This document shows, in pieces, positions 7,296 through 14,946 of a stretch of DNA of 50,821 nt. The DNA is from a virus. Every line of letters begins with the position of its first letter. Position 1 is the first letter of the stretch. A program made the translations under genes and the position numbers. The notes under the pieces were generated by a model, which was not told the DNA's origin, did no database searches, and saw only the letters and a program-made list of their open reading frames with translations. The stretch is from positions 1 through 50,821 of the IMG/VR virus record IMGVR_UViG_3300026551_000004; one strand, written 5' to 3'.

Positions 7296-7535
7296 ATGTT
7301 ATATGATCCTCCAGCAGGATGGCGATATGGATTTCCTAAACTTTATTTACCTCTGACAGGTGAAACAATCGAACAAACATTACTTCGAGATGGTTATCCA
7401 CAACATGAAATAGATAATGCCGGTGCTAAATATGTTAGATTTTTAGGTTCAAATCCGGAGTCTCACGATGCACAACCCGTTCAGCAGCAAGAAACTAAAC
7501 CAAGATTGGTTGGACAAGATTGCAGAGGAAACTGA
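7296..7535 (+). CDS. hypothetical protein
   Basis: Not recognised; 79 residues. AAAGG eight bases before ATG 7296 supports the start. The sequence is Pro/Gly/Tyr-rich in the first 30 residues (YDPPAGWRYGFPKLYLPLTG), then charged and Gln-rich. The last 68 bases overlap the next gene in another frame, so the C-terminal 20 residues may be constrained by that gene. Confidence 0.6.
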   Translation: MLYDPPAGWRYGFPKLYLPLTGETIEQTLLRDGYPQHEIDNAGAKYVRFLGSNPESHDAQPVQQQETKPRLVGQDCRGN

Positions 7536-8277
7536 GTTTACAGCCGATGCACCGGAGTTGGCACGTTGTGACTTTCATAATCTATTTGTTATTGACGATA
7601 TGCAGAGAGGAAGAAAATATCATAAAATCTTATCAGAAGGTAATGCTACACTCGTAGCAACAGCCTTCACTGAAGCACAATTCCATTGCTGGAAACGTAC
7701 TCCCGATGGACCTGAGACTGTCGCCATACAAAACACAACTAATATTGTAACTGGTCCTGAAGAAGTATTCACAGTGAAAGAAGGAAAGAAAACATCACTG
7801 GGTTTTGCTTATGATTTATCCCCTCCTGTGCGAAAGAGAGAACTTCCTCCTGCTCCTCCAATTAATGTGAGCGAGTCTCTCATTATCGCCCTCCCCAAAC
7901 AAGATCAACTAACTACTACAGAATGGGTCGAAGCCAATAGACATCGTAACCGTTACGATCATTGGGCTAAGATCAAAGGAGAACTGTGGAAAGTTCCCTC
8001 GAACCATTTCTATTCTCTTGACAAATTCATGGGAAATGGTAGAGTATTCAGACGTAGCCGAGTATTGCTTGAAGTACCGTTGAAGATGTTATATCGAAAT
8101 GGTGCACATACTCACATCGAGCGAATAATCCCAAACCAAGAAGCCTATATGTATGTAGGTATAAAAGAGTTCTGGGAACCTCAACTTGATGGTGGCTACT
8201 ATTTTCAACCCATGACCATATTCAACAACAGTAGTCTTAACCGAAAATACTATTGCTATACCAAACTGGAGGATTAA
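7468..8277 (+). CDS. hypothetical protein upstream of primase-helicase
   Basis: Not recognised; 269 residues. CGGAG seven bases before ATG 7468 supports the start. No motif identified; aromatic-rich C-terminal third (EFWEPQLDGGYYFQPM). Its last codons carry GGAGG (8268-8272), which is the ribosome binding site for the primase-helicase whose ACG start immediately follows this TAA. It is thus coupled to replication gene expression. Confidence 0.7.
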   Translation: MHNPFSSKKLNQDWLDKIAEETEFTADAPELARCDFHNLFVIDDMQRGRKYHKILSEGNATLVATAFTEAQFHCWKRTPDGPETVAIQNTTNIVTGPEEVFTVKEGKKTSLGFAYDLSPPVRKRELPPAPPINVSESLIIALPKQDQLTTTEWVEANRHRNRYDHWAKIKGELWKVPSNHFYSLDKFMGNGRVFRRSRVLLEVPLKMLYRNGAHTHIERIIPNQEAYMYVGIKEFWEPQLDGGYYFQPMTIFNNSSLNRKYYCYTKLED

Positions 8278-9810
8278 ACGAGTACAATCATTGAACAACA
8301 CATTCCCTGTGACCGTTGTGGTTCTTCAGATGCTAAGTGTATTTGGGATGACGGTCATGGTTTCTGTTTCTCTTGCCAAACATTCTTTCCGAGTGAACGC
8401 CATGGGACCTCGGCCAATACCAAGGAATATACTTACGAGTATGTTCCTTGGCGTGGCGTAACTAAAGAAACAATGCAATTCTACGGTGTCAAAACTAAAG
8501 TAGACGCTGATGGTAAACCTATTGAGATTATATTTCCTTATCCTAATGCATCCAATAAGATTAGAAAGATTGAGGAAAAAGAATTTAGAACTGAGGGTGA
8601 TATATCCAAAGCTGGTTTATTTGGTCGTGATAAATTCTCGGCCGGTAGTAGCAAATTCGTTACTATCTGTGAAGGAGAACTCGATGCTCAATCGCTCCAT
8701 CAAGCTATCAACTCTCCTGTGGTCAGCGTTCGTAGTAGCACTACTGCTGCTAGCGATGTCACTTTGGATAGATCCTGGGTTGACTCATTTGAGAGGATCT
8801 ATTTATGCTTCGACAATGACCGACCTGGCAAAGAAGCTCTGGGCAATGTTGCCAAGCTATTCGACTATAATCGGGTTTATCAAGTAAAGCTTTCCAAACG
8901 AAAAGACCCGAATGAGTATCTACAGGCAGGTGAAGCGGCAGAGTTAAAGCATATCTGGTGGAATTCTAAGAATTACCTGCCTGATACCATAGTATCGTCC
9001 TTCGATGAGTTCGAAGAAATCTTAAATGCCGATCTGCAATATGGGTTTCCATATCCATGGACAACCCTAACGGAGATGACATATGGGATCCGAACAGGAG
9101 AATCAGTTCTCATCACGGCTCAAGAAGGAGTCGGAAAAACAGAATTTCTCCACGCAATCGAGTACAAGTTCCTCAGAGAAACCGATGAAAACATCGCCTC
9201 CATCTTCCTCGAAGAACCCAAAAGAAGACATCTACAGGCTATTGCAAGTCTTGAGCTTGGTAGACCTGCGCATATTCCCGCAGTTGATCTCACACAAACT
9301 GACATCATGGCTGCTGTCCGAAAAGCTATATCGTCGGATGGCCGTTACCACCTGTACAATCACTTTGGGAGTGTGGATCCAGATACACTTCTGGATGCTA
9401 TACGGTTTTTACGTACTGCCCGTGGCTGTCGCCGTATCTTCTGTGATGGTATTACTCTGGGCGTTAGCGGTCTTCAAGGAGAAGACGAAAGGAAAGCTCT
9501 CGATTACCTCACCAACAGACTAGAGATGATGGTGAAGGAACTAGACTTCTCTTTCATCTTCAGTAGCCACGTGAACGATAACTACCAAACACGTGGCTCT
9601 CGCAATACTTCTAAGGTTGCGGACATACGTATAGATTTAACAAGAGACTTAACCAATGCCGACAACACCATCAGGAACACCACAGATATCTCAGTCTCAA
9701 AAAACAGGTTCTGTGGACGAACTGGACCTGCTGGTCGACTCCTATTTAACCCTAACACGTATTCCTACGTGGAGGCATCTAATGACAACCAACGGGAGAT
9801 GGCAGCATGA
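8278..9810 (+). CDS. T7 gp4-like primase-helicase (ACG start)
   Basis: Bifunctional replication enzyme that unwinds DNA 5'-3' and makes primers. The zinc-binding domain has C11, C14, C30 and C33 (IPCDRCGSSD, GFCFSC). The Toprim motif EGELDA starts at residue 132 and DND is at 179-181. The RecA-like helicase has Walker A GVGKTE at 284-289, Walker B RRIFCDG with D390, and SSHV near 430. The length, 510 residues, is usual for the family. The frame has no ATG, GTG or TTG before 8473, which would delete the whole zinc domain; ACG at 8278 lies five bases after GGAGG and right after the upstream stop, and gives an N-terminus like T7 gp4. ATC 8287 and ATT 8290 are alternatives. Confidence 0.9.
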   Translation, partial: TSTIIEQHIPCDRCGSSDAKCIWDDGHGFCFSCQTFFPSERHGTSANTKEYTYEYVPWRGVTKETMQFYGVKTKVDADGKPIEIIFPYPNASNKIRKIEEKEFRTEGDISKAGLFGRDKFSAGSSKFVTICEGELDAQSLHQAINSPVVSVRSSTTAASDVTLDRSWVDSFERIYLCFDNDRPGKEALGNVAKLFDYNRVYQVKLSKRKDPNEYLQAGEAAELKHIWWNSKNYLPDTIVSSFDEFEEILNADLQYGFPYPWTTLTEMTYGIRTGESVLITAQEGVGKTEFLHAIEYKFLRETDENIASIFLEEPKRRHLQAIASLELGRPAHIPAVDLTQTDIMAAVRKAISSDGRYHLYNHFGSVDPDTLLDAIRFLRTARGCRRIFCDGITLGVSGLQGEDERKALDYLTNRLEMMVKELDFSFIFSSHVNDNYQTRGSRNTSKVADIRIDLTRDLTNADNTIRNTTDISVSKNRFCGRTGPAGRLLFNPNTYSYVEASNDNQREMAA

Positions 9811-10151
9811 AAACAATCCTCATTATCTGTGCAACTCTGATGTTCGGATGTGTCTCTGCCCAATCTGCATCTCAGCCCAAATACGAACAGAACTGGTTCG
9901 AACAAATCTTTCAAAGTCTGACAGGAACTGGTGGGTCAAGTACTTCTCAAATCGTGGCCCCCGTCACCCCACGGCACCACCATACAATCAAGAAGAAACA
10001 CCGACACTCCCACCATGCGCACGTTACGACACCGCATGCATCTGCTGGGGGTACGATATCCCCTGCCCATACAAAACTCTTTGAAGAGTTCCAAGTGTGG
10101 CAGAAGAAGCATCAGTGGGAAGATATAATTAACGGTGGGAGGATTGAGTGA
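9807..10151 (+). CDS. exported His-rich protein
   Basis: 114 residues with a signal peptide (MKTILIICATLMFGCVSA) that could also be a poorly matching lipoprotein signal with the Cys at residue 15. The mature part has a Ser/Thr-rich section and a striking His/Lys cluster (PRHHHTIKKKHRHSHHAH). The C-terminus is helical (LFEEFQVWQKKHQW). ATG 9807 overlaps the primase stop (ATGA). A second open frame (9782-10084) covers the same DNA. Function unknown; metal binding is possible from the histidines. Confidence 0.6.
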   Translation: MKTILIICATLMFGCVSAQSASQPKYEQNWFEQIFQSLTGTGGSSTSQIVAPVTPRHHHTIKKKHRHSHHAHVTTPHASAGGTISPAHTKLFEEFQVWQKKHQWEDIINGGRIE

Positions 10152-10324
10152 GCAAACTCCGACAGATTGTTGAGACTGCCCGTCTTAATATGAACTACAG
10201 AGGAGATACTACAATACCTCAGTTTTATATGATGAAAACAATCGCAACAATGGAAGCCGGTGAATTCAGAGATCTTTGTCGAATTATAAGCCTAGGATTT
10301 ACGGAGGATATGCAAGATGTCTAA
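10148..10324 (+). CDS. small hypothetical protein (GTG start)
   Basis: 58 residues, GTG 10148 overlapping the previous stop (GTGA), preceded by GGGAGG. The sequence is helical (IVETARLNMNYR, EAGEFRDLCRIISLGFTED). It overlaps the next ATG at 10317 by eight bases. Not recognised. Confidence 0.6.
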   Translation: MSKLRQIVETARLNMNYRGDTTIPQFYMMKTIATMEAGEFRDLCRIISLGFTEDMQDV

Positions 10325-10535
10325 TAGACACATCCTAACGGAAAGCTCAAAGTTTCCGGGGATGTGGTTAATCTGTTATCCAGATGGGACATTGAGCGAT
10401 ATGTTGAATTACACAAGAGCACATGATTTAGTAATGGAGATAAATAATGAAATTGAACGAGAAGGAGAAAGAGTTGGAGAACTTAGAAGATCAATCCAAC
10501 GTCGTAGCACTAAGCGACGTAGACCGAGCGGATAA
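10317..10535 (+). CDS. small hypothetical protein
   Basis: 72 residues; GGAGG upstream of ATG 10317. The N-terminal half contains SKFPGMWLICYPDGTLSDM, typical of small phage proteins with a short beta domain, then a charged helix ending in a very basic RRSTKRRRPSG. The last 89 bases overlap the 10447 gene in another frame, which probably explains the odd basic tail. Confidence 0.55.
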   Translation: MSNRHILTESSKFPGMWLICYPDGTLSDMLNYTRAHDLVMEINNEIEREGERVGELRRSIQRRSTKRRRPSG

Positions 10536-10776
10536 GTATCCTGATTGGTTAACACCAATGAATAGACTTTGTAAATTTGTAGTTAGAGAGAAAGATAGAT
10601 TTCATCCTAATATTTATCTTAGTGCTTATACCAAAGTAATAAACCATGAGTATTGTATTGAACTCATGGAACATAGTATATACGGTGAAGAAAGAACATT
10701 ATATGTCTTCGCTGTAGAGTTTTGTAAGAAATACCAATTGATAGAAATAGTAGATGAATATACTGGGACCGTATGA
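10447..10776 (+). CDS. hypothetical protein
   Basis: 109 residues, ATG 10447 with GGAG upstream. The N-terminus is a charged helix (EKEKELENLEDQ), then LSDVDRADKYPDWLTPMNRL and an aromatic-rich C-terminal domain. Not recognised. It overlaps its neighbours on both sides, as is general in this block of small genes. Confidence 0.6.
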   Translation: MKLNEKEKELENLEDQSNVVALSDVDRADKYPDWLTPMNRLCKFVVREKDRFHPNIYLSAYTKVINHEYCIELMEHSIYGEERTLYVFAVEFCKKYQLIEIVDEYTGTV

Positions 10777-10897
10777 TGCGGATGATTGGGAACTGATGTT
10801 AATATTGAAGAATAACTTCAAGAAGAAGCATCTATACGCAACAGAAACAGCATGGGTAAAAGAAAAGCAATTATATTTGAAAATAATACATAAATAG
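10754..10897 (+). CDS. small hypothetical protein
   Basis: 47 residues (starts MNILGPYDADDWELMLILK), overlapping the 10447 gene by 23 bases. No good ribosome binding site, stop TAG. If the TAG were read through, the frame continues 36 more codons to about 11006 with hydrophobic content, which is worth noting given other in-frame TAGs nearby. Confidence 0.4.
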   Translation: MNILGPYDADDWELMLILKNNFKKKHLYATETAWVKEKQLYLKIIHK

Positions 10898-11041
10898 TTA
10901 AAATACCTATTTACTTTTGTCTTAAAATATGGTACATACGTACGTATTGGTCGGTTAGTAAGTTTTATGGTTCTTACAACCTTCGGGTTCAAGTTAGATG
11001 GTTTTTAATTAATTTCAAGTTAGATATATAGGGATATACTT
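10898..11041 (+). promoter_or_regulatory. regulatory intergenic region before the polymerase unit
   Basis: Non-coding, AT-rich. It holds a perfect 12-bp palindrome ATACGTACGTAT (10936-10947), a small AACC-TTCG-GGTT tetraloop hairpin (10978-10989) and a 12-base direct repeat TTCAAGTTAGAT at 10988-10999 and 11014-11025, 26 bases apart. The same palindrome recurs at 50750-50761 in the terminal non-coding region. I see no convincing -35/-10 pair. Confidence 0.5.
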
Positions 11042-11308
11042 ATGTAGACTGATACTTCTACTATAAACAGATATACTAATCTTCCTAATAAAATCTATAG
11101 ATTTGGAGATAATACTCATTGTCTTGTTTTTAGAAGAAAAAGAGGATGGAGTTACACTTGTAGAATTCCAATAGAAGGAAAAAGATTTATTCAAATGTCT
11201 CTTAATAATCATACTTTTGCTGAGTCAGAAGAAGATGCTAAAAGTAAATCTATTCCTTCTTTATTTGATCTAAAAGAAAGACTATCTGGTTTACTTCTTA
11301 CAGCATGA
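11042..11308 (+). CDS. small protein coupled to DNA polymerase; TAG at codon 2
   Basis: Open frame of 87 sense codons whose only reasonable start, ATG 11042, is followed at once by TAG (11045-11047). Beyond the TAG the frame codes for a protein-like sequence (TNLPNKIYRFGDNTHCLVF, GWSYTCRIPIEGKRFIQM, a charged helix ending LSGLLLTA) and its TGA overlaps the polymerase ATG (ATGA at 11305-11308). The polymerase has no ribosome binding site of its own, so translation of this ORF is probably needed to couple it. Either the TAG is read through, a non-AUG start is used downstream, or a mutation/sequencing error is present. Not recognised otherwise. Confidence 0.5.
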
Positions 11309-13239
11309 GAGTAGTCTTAGACATAGAAGCTAATGGTAAAGATAACCCTACTAAAATATGGGTTATCTGTTGTCTGGATATCGACACTGGTAAACTACAT
11401 ACCTTCAGGAGAGTCAGCGATGATCCCGTACAGAAAGAAGAGTTTCTGGTATTTAGTAAGCGCGTCAATACTTGGATTGGCCATAATATTATCGCTTATG
11501 ACTTCCCCGTTCTCTCCTCTCTTCTTTCTCTTCAAACTCCTCCTCTTAATTGTAATAGGTGTATTGATACTCTTATTGTTAGCAAACTTAACGATTACTC
11601 CAGAGGACAAGGACATTCCTTAGAGTCTTACGGGGAAGAACTAAACTACCCCAAGAACCTCTTCTCTGACTGGTCTAAATACTCTCAAGAACTGGAGGAT
11701 CGTTGTGCAACAGATGTTCGACTCAATCTACTGGTTTACAATACTCTCTTCGATAGCTACATTAAGCATAGCTGCAATAAATCCGCTATTACTACAGAGC
11801 AGGAGTTTCAGCAGGATTGCGTGGACCTTGGTAACACTGGCTTTGGGTTTGCCACTCCTAAATGTAATCTTCTTCTAGAGAAAGTAACCAGGGAATTAAA
11901 GGAACTTGACGATGACATCAGACAATCCTTTCCTCCGCGCTTGCACTGTATTCGTGAAATCACTCCCAGATACACCAAATATGGGACTCTTAATAGGACG
12001 GACTTCCGATGGGTATCTGGCGGTGATGTATCGGAATTCAACGGAGGTTCATTCTGTAGATGTGAATACCGACCCTTTAATCCTAGCTCTCATAAACAAA
12101 TTATTCGCATCTTGCATAGTGCAGGTTGGAAACCAACAAGTAAAACCAAAGGTCACATTGAGGCCCTCCGCAACAGACAGACTCTCCCAAGCAGGCTACA
12201 GGAGATACAAAAGACCGGGTGGAAGATCAACGAAGAAAACTTAAGTACTTTACCTTCTAGTGCCCCATCCCCTGCTCGTGCGCTTGCAAGGCGTATCTTG
12301 CTTGAGTCCAGGCGTCGCACTCTCACTGAGTGGACAGGGTTAGTGGCGGAGGATGGACGCATCCACGGTAGTTTTCTCAGCATTGGTGCCTGGACTCACA
12401 GGATGGCTCACCAGAAGCCAAACATGGCTAATATTCCCAAAAGCCATGATCTTGAAGGAAAGGTTAAGCTTCTTGGGTCAGAGATGAGATCTCTATTCTG
12501 TTGTAGTAGAGACCGTCTATTGGTGGGTGTAGATGCGGAGTCAATACAACTCCGGATCTTTGCCCATTACATAGATGATGAAGAGTTCACTAACTCTCTT
12601 ATTTACGGTAAGAAGGAGGACAAAAGTGACCCACACAGCCTCAACCAAAGAGTACTCGGTAGTGTTTGCAAAAGCAGGGAAGCCGCCAAGCGTTTCATCT
12701 ATGCATTTCTACTCGGAGCGGGACTTGGAAAGCTATCTGAGATACTTGGGTGTGGAAGAGAGGAGGCGGAACGTGCTCTTGCGAAACTTATGGAGCGATA
12801 TACCGGTTTCGACTACCTTAAGAGAACAGTTATTCCAAGAGATGCCCGTAAAGGCTGGTTTACAGGACTGGATGGACGCAAAGTTAATATACCTGGAGTG
12901 GACGTGGGGGAAAGACGGCATCTGGCTATGTCTGGCTATCTTCAGAACGGAGAAGCCATCATAATGAAGAAAGCAAGATTAAATTGGAAGAAAAAGATTG
13001 ACTTAATCTTTCCGAAGGAGTACAACATCAAACTAGTTAACTTCGTACATGATGAATGGCAAACTGAAGTACCTAATGATTTAATGATTGCTCATCAAGT
13101 AGCGAAGATTAAGTGTCAATCACTGGTAGAAACAGGAGTAGAACTTAAACTAAAGTGTCCATTAGCAGGTAGCTATGGAGAAAACCACAATGATCCACGA
13201 ACGTGGACAATAGGGAGTAATTGGAAAGTTACACATTAA
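11305..13239 (+). CDS. T7-type family A DNA polymerase
   Basis: Replicative polymerase with proofreading exonuclease, 644 residues (T7 gp5 is about 700). Exo I is LDIEAN with D6/E8; Exo II is NIIAYDFPVL with D66; Exo III is CATDVRLNLLVY near 140. Polymerase motif A is VDAESIQLRIFAH with D410; motif B is AAKRFIYAFLLGAG with K462 and Y466; motif C is FVHDE with H582, D583 and E584. All catalytic residues are present. There is no Shine-Dalgarno before ATG 11305, and it overlaps the stop of the upstream small ORF. It works with the primase-helicase at 8278 and the SSB at 13401. Confidence 0.95.
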   Translation: MRVVLDIEANGKDNPTKIWVICCLDIDTGKLHTFRRVSDDPVQKEEFLVFSKRVNTWIGHNIIAYDFPVLSSLLSLQTPPLNCNRCIDTLIVSKLNDYSRGQGHSLESYGEELNYPKNLFSDWSKYSQELEDRCATDVRLNLLVYNTLFDSYIKHSCNKSAITTEQEFQQDCVDLGNTGFGFATPKCNLLLEKVTRELKELDDDIRQSFPPRLHCIREITPRYTKYGTLNRTDFRWVSGGDVSEFNGGSFCRCEYRPFNPSSHKQIIRILHSAGWKPTSKTKGHIEALRNRQTLPSRLQEIQKTGWKINEENLSTLPSSAPSPARALARRILLESRRRTLTEWTGLVAEDGRIHGSFLSIGAWTHRMAHQKPNMANIPKSHDLEGKVKLLGSEMRSLFCCSRDRLLVGVDAESIQLRIFAHYIDDEEFTNSLIYGKKEDKSDPHSLNQRVLGSVCKSREAAKRFIYAFLLGAGLGKLSEILGCGREEAERALAKLMERYTGFDYLKRTVIPRDARKGWFTGLDGRKVNIPGVDVGERRHLAMSGYLQNGEAIIMKKARLNWKKKIDLIFPKEYNIKLVNFVHDEWQTEVPNDLMIAHQVAKIKCQSLVETGVELKLKCPLAGSYGENHNDPRTWTIGSNWKVTH

Positions 13240-13240
13240 G

Positions 13241-13408
13241 ATGAAAACATATCAATTTGAATTTGAATATATGGTACCAGAGTTTGCTACTGTGACTGTG
13301 GAAACCAAAGATGATATTAATACAGCCAAGACTTTGGCTATGGCAGAATTTACCCGGATGTATCCAGAAGCAATTGATCCGGAGATTGTTAGTACTACCA
13401 GTGACTGA
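13241..13408 (+). CDS. small hypothetical protein
   Basis: 55 residues, ATG 13241 two bases after the polymerase stop. Beta-like N-terminus (YQFEFEYMVPEFATVTVET) then a helix; acidic. It ends in TGA overlapping the region of the GTG start of the SSB gene (13401). Not recognised; position suggests a replication accessory protein. Confidence 0.6.
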   Translation: MKTYQFEFEYMVPEFATVTVETKDDINTAKTLAMAEFTRMYPEAIDPEIVSTTSD

Positions 13409-13883
13409 ATACGTTTATTTAAGTGGTAAGTGTAAGTGGTGTAAGGCCATTACACCTAATCAATTCGGAGACTGGAGGACTGATCTTTATCCTGACGACA
13501 AGTCTTTAACAAAGATCATGGAACTTAAAGCGAGAGGACTTAAGAATACGCTAAAGAAAGATGACGATGGACCATGCATGTCTTTCAAACGTCCCATGAC
13601 AAAGATGATGAAAGGCAGAGCAGTTAACTTTACAAACCCTGTTGTGGTTAACAGTGCTGGAACGCCTATTAATGAAGCAATAGGCAATGGTTCAGAAGTT
13701 ACAATTAAACTCTTGATTTATCCATTTAGAACTCCCAACGGTGCCAGTGGTATCGGTGCCAGATGGGAGTCAGTAAGAGTTGATAACTTAGTTCCTTGGG
13801 AATTGAAAGACTTTGCGAGTCCAGAGGAAAGAGAAGCTATCTTTGGACTTAAGGAAGCACCTAAAGGTGAATATAACTTCTAA
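13401..13883 (+). CDS. gp2.5-like single-stranded DNA-binding protein
   Basis: 160 residues from GTG 13401; the frame is open further upstream (13311), but only this start begins with the expected short N-terminus TEYVYLSGKCKW. The OB-fold signature is the segment GNGSEVTIKLLIYPF followed by GIGARWESVRVDNLVPWEL, common to T7-like phage SSBs, and it lies next to the polymerase. The C-terminus ends GEYNF with few acidic residues in the last ten, unlike the acidic aromatic tail of T7 gp2.5. It would coat ssDNA at the fork. Translation is coupled to the 13241 gene. Confidence 0.8.
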   Translation: MTEYVYLSGKCKWCKAITPNQFGDWRTDLYPDDKSLTKIMELKARGLKNTLKKDDDGPCMSFKRPMTKMMKGRAVNFTNPVVVNSAGTPINEAIGNGSEVTIKLLIYPFRTPNGASGIGARWESVRVDNLVPWELKDFASPEEREAIFGLKEAPKGEYNF

Positions 13884-14038
13884 TGGAATTCTTAAAAGAA
13901 TACTCTAAAGAAGAGTTGGAGATTAATAAACTTAAATGTCAAGTAGAAGGACTGACAGATCGAGTTAATCTCTTAGAAAGATACTATATTGAGTGGTTGA
14001 AGTTAAAAAAGTACTATAATTTGAAAGAAGGAGAATAA
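13883..14038 (+). CDS. small coiled-coil protein
   Basis: 51 residues, starting within the SSB stop (TAATG). Almost entirely charged helix with heptad-like leucines (EELEINKLKCQVEGLTDRVN), probably a coiled coil. Not recognised. It carries the AAGGAG that serves the next gene. Confidence 0.6.
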   Translation: MEFLKEYSKEELEINKLKCQVEGLTDRVNLLERYYIEWLKLKKYYNLKEGE

Positions 14039-14039
14039 T

Positions 14040-14249
14040 ATGTACCTTACAACCGAGAAGATTTATGAGAAGGATGCTGACTCAGCACATTCTCATTACA
14101 CACGAGCATGGTCAACTAGAGAAGCAGCTGAGGATCATGCTAAGCGTAAGGCTCAGACTACCAACGGTGCACCTGAGTTCCAGGTGTATATGTTGATTTC
14201 TACTACTAAGACTTCAGGTGTTTATGAAGCTGAGGTTAAGCTTGTTTGA
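14040..14249 (+). CDS. small protein, paralog 1
   Basis: 69 residues, GGAG upstream of ATG 14040. Pattern: beta strand, a helix with alternating alanines (TREAAEDHAKRKAQ), then EFQVYMLISTTK. The same order appears in the products of 14299 and 14530, suggesting a small tandem family. Function unknown. Confidence 0.6.
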   Translation: MYLTTEKIYEKDADSAHSHYTRAWSTREAAEDHAKRKAQTTNGAPEFQVYMLISTTKTSGVYEAEVKLV

Positions 14250-14298
14250 AATTTCTAACTTCATAGAAGATATTTACAATAAAAAGGAGACAAGACCA

Positions 14299-14511
14299 AT
14301 GTCTAGTGCTGTTTATGTAGAAACTTGGATGGATGGTTATTGCAACAATCAATTCAAGACCCGTGACGAAGCTGTTGCATCCGCAACTAAGCACGCTCAG
14401 TATTATAAGACTGACGTAGCGATCTGGAGGTCCGTGGCTGTTGCCCGGTATCCGTTTCCCACAATCACTATTGAGGAAATTGTACCAGTGGTGGCACAAG
14501 CCTCAAGTTAA
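14299..14511 (+). CDS. small protein, paralog 2
   Basis: 70 residues, AAGGAG nine bases before ATG 14299; the frame is open from 14218 but there is no site there. It has the helix TRDEAVASATKHAQ followed by DVAIWRSVAVARYPFP, parallel to the 14040 product (TREAAEDHAKRKAQ ... EFQVYMLIST). Ends in a hydrophobic VPVVAQASS. Function unknown. Confidence 0.6.
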   Translation: MSSAVYVETWMDGYCNNQFKTRDEAVASATKHAQYYKTDVAIWRSVAVARYPFPTITIEEIVPVVAQASS

Positions 14512-14529
14512 TGTTGAGGAGATTGTTTA

Positions 14530-14808
14530 ATGTCTTTTAAAGATTATCTCACCGATGGTGAGTGGGATGATTTTATGTTTGACGAAGAAGAGGAGAATAC
14601 TATGACTATTGATTTCACGAAACCCGTTTACCTCGTTGCTTGCCAGGACTCTAGCGCCTTGTTCAATGATCTTGACGGGGCAATCAAGAAGGCAGCAACA
14701 AGCGCGAAAATGGATCGAGACGGTGACGATTATTTCGTCATGCAAGCGATCAAGCGTGTGGCTACGCCACGTCCCGAGGCAACCATTACGGATATGCCTG
14801 TTGCCTAA
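14530..14808 (+). CDS. small protein, paralog 3
   Basis: 92 residues from ATG 14530 (GGAG upstream); an equally good internal start is ATG 14602 after AGGAG, giving 68 residues that match the length of the two preceding paralogs. The first 24 residues are very acidic. The shared core is LDGAIKKAATSAK followed by DDYFVMQAIKRVA. The stop TAA lies inside the first hairpin of the structured RNA at 14803-14919. Confidence 0.6.
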   Translation: MSFKDYLTDGEWDDFMFDEEEENTMTIDFTKPVYLVACQDSSALFNDLDGAIKKAATSAKMDRDGDDYFVMQAIKRVATPRPEATITDMPVA

Positions 14809-14919
14809 CTACTCATCTAGTTAGGTATCTCCTGCCAGTAACAAAGAACCTGGTAGAGCCCGCGGTCAAAGGTTCTAATACCAATGTGCGCGGCGGGCAT
14901 AGTTCATTAATAGTTAGGC
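14803..14919 (+). ncRNA. compact structured RNA between genes
   Basis: GCCTAACTA (14803-14811) can pair perfectly with TAGTTAGGC (14911-14919), enclosing about 100 bases; its last eight bases can alternatively pair with TAGTTAGG (14818-14825). Inside are TGCCAG/CTGGTA (14834-14839 with 14850-14855) and GCCCGC/GCGGGC (14858-14863 with 14893-14898); AGAACCT/AGGTTCT (14845-14851 with 14870-14876) could interleave with the latter as a pseudoknot. Two mutually exclusive outer helices suggest a switch-like element or a processed small RNA. Confidence 0.5.
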
Positions 14920-14946
14920 AATTTGCCCTCACTTGGAGTAAAGATC

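Noticed and set aside
12998-13026. Promoter TTGACT-17-TACAAC inside the polymerase gene
   Set aside because: Only a partial -10 match, in coding sequence, so not reported as a feature, although an internal promoter for the SSB operon is conceivable.
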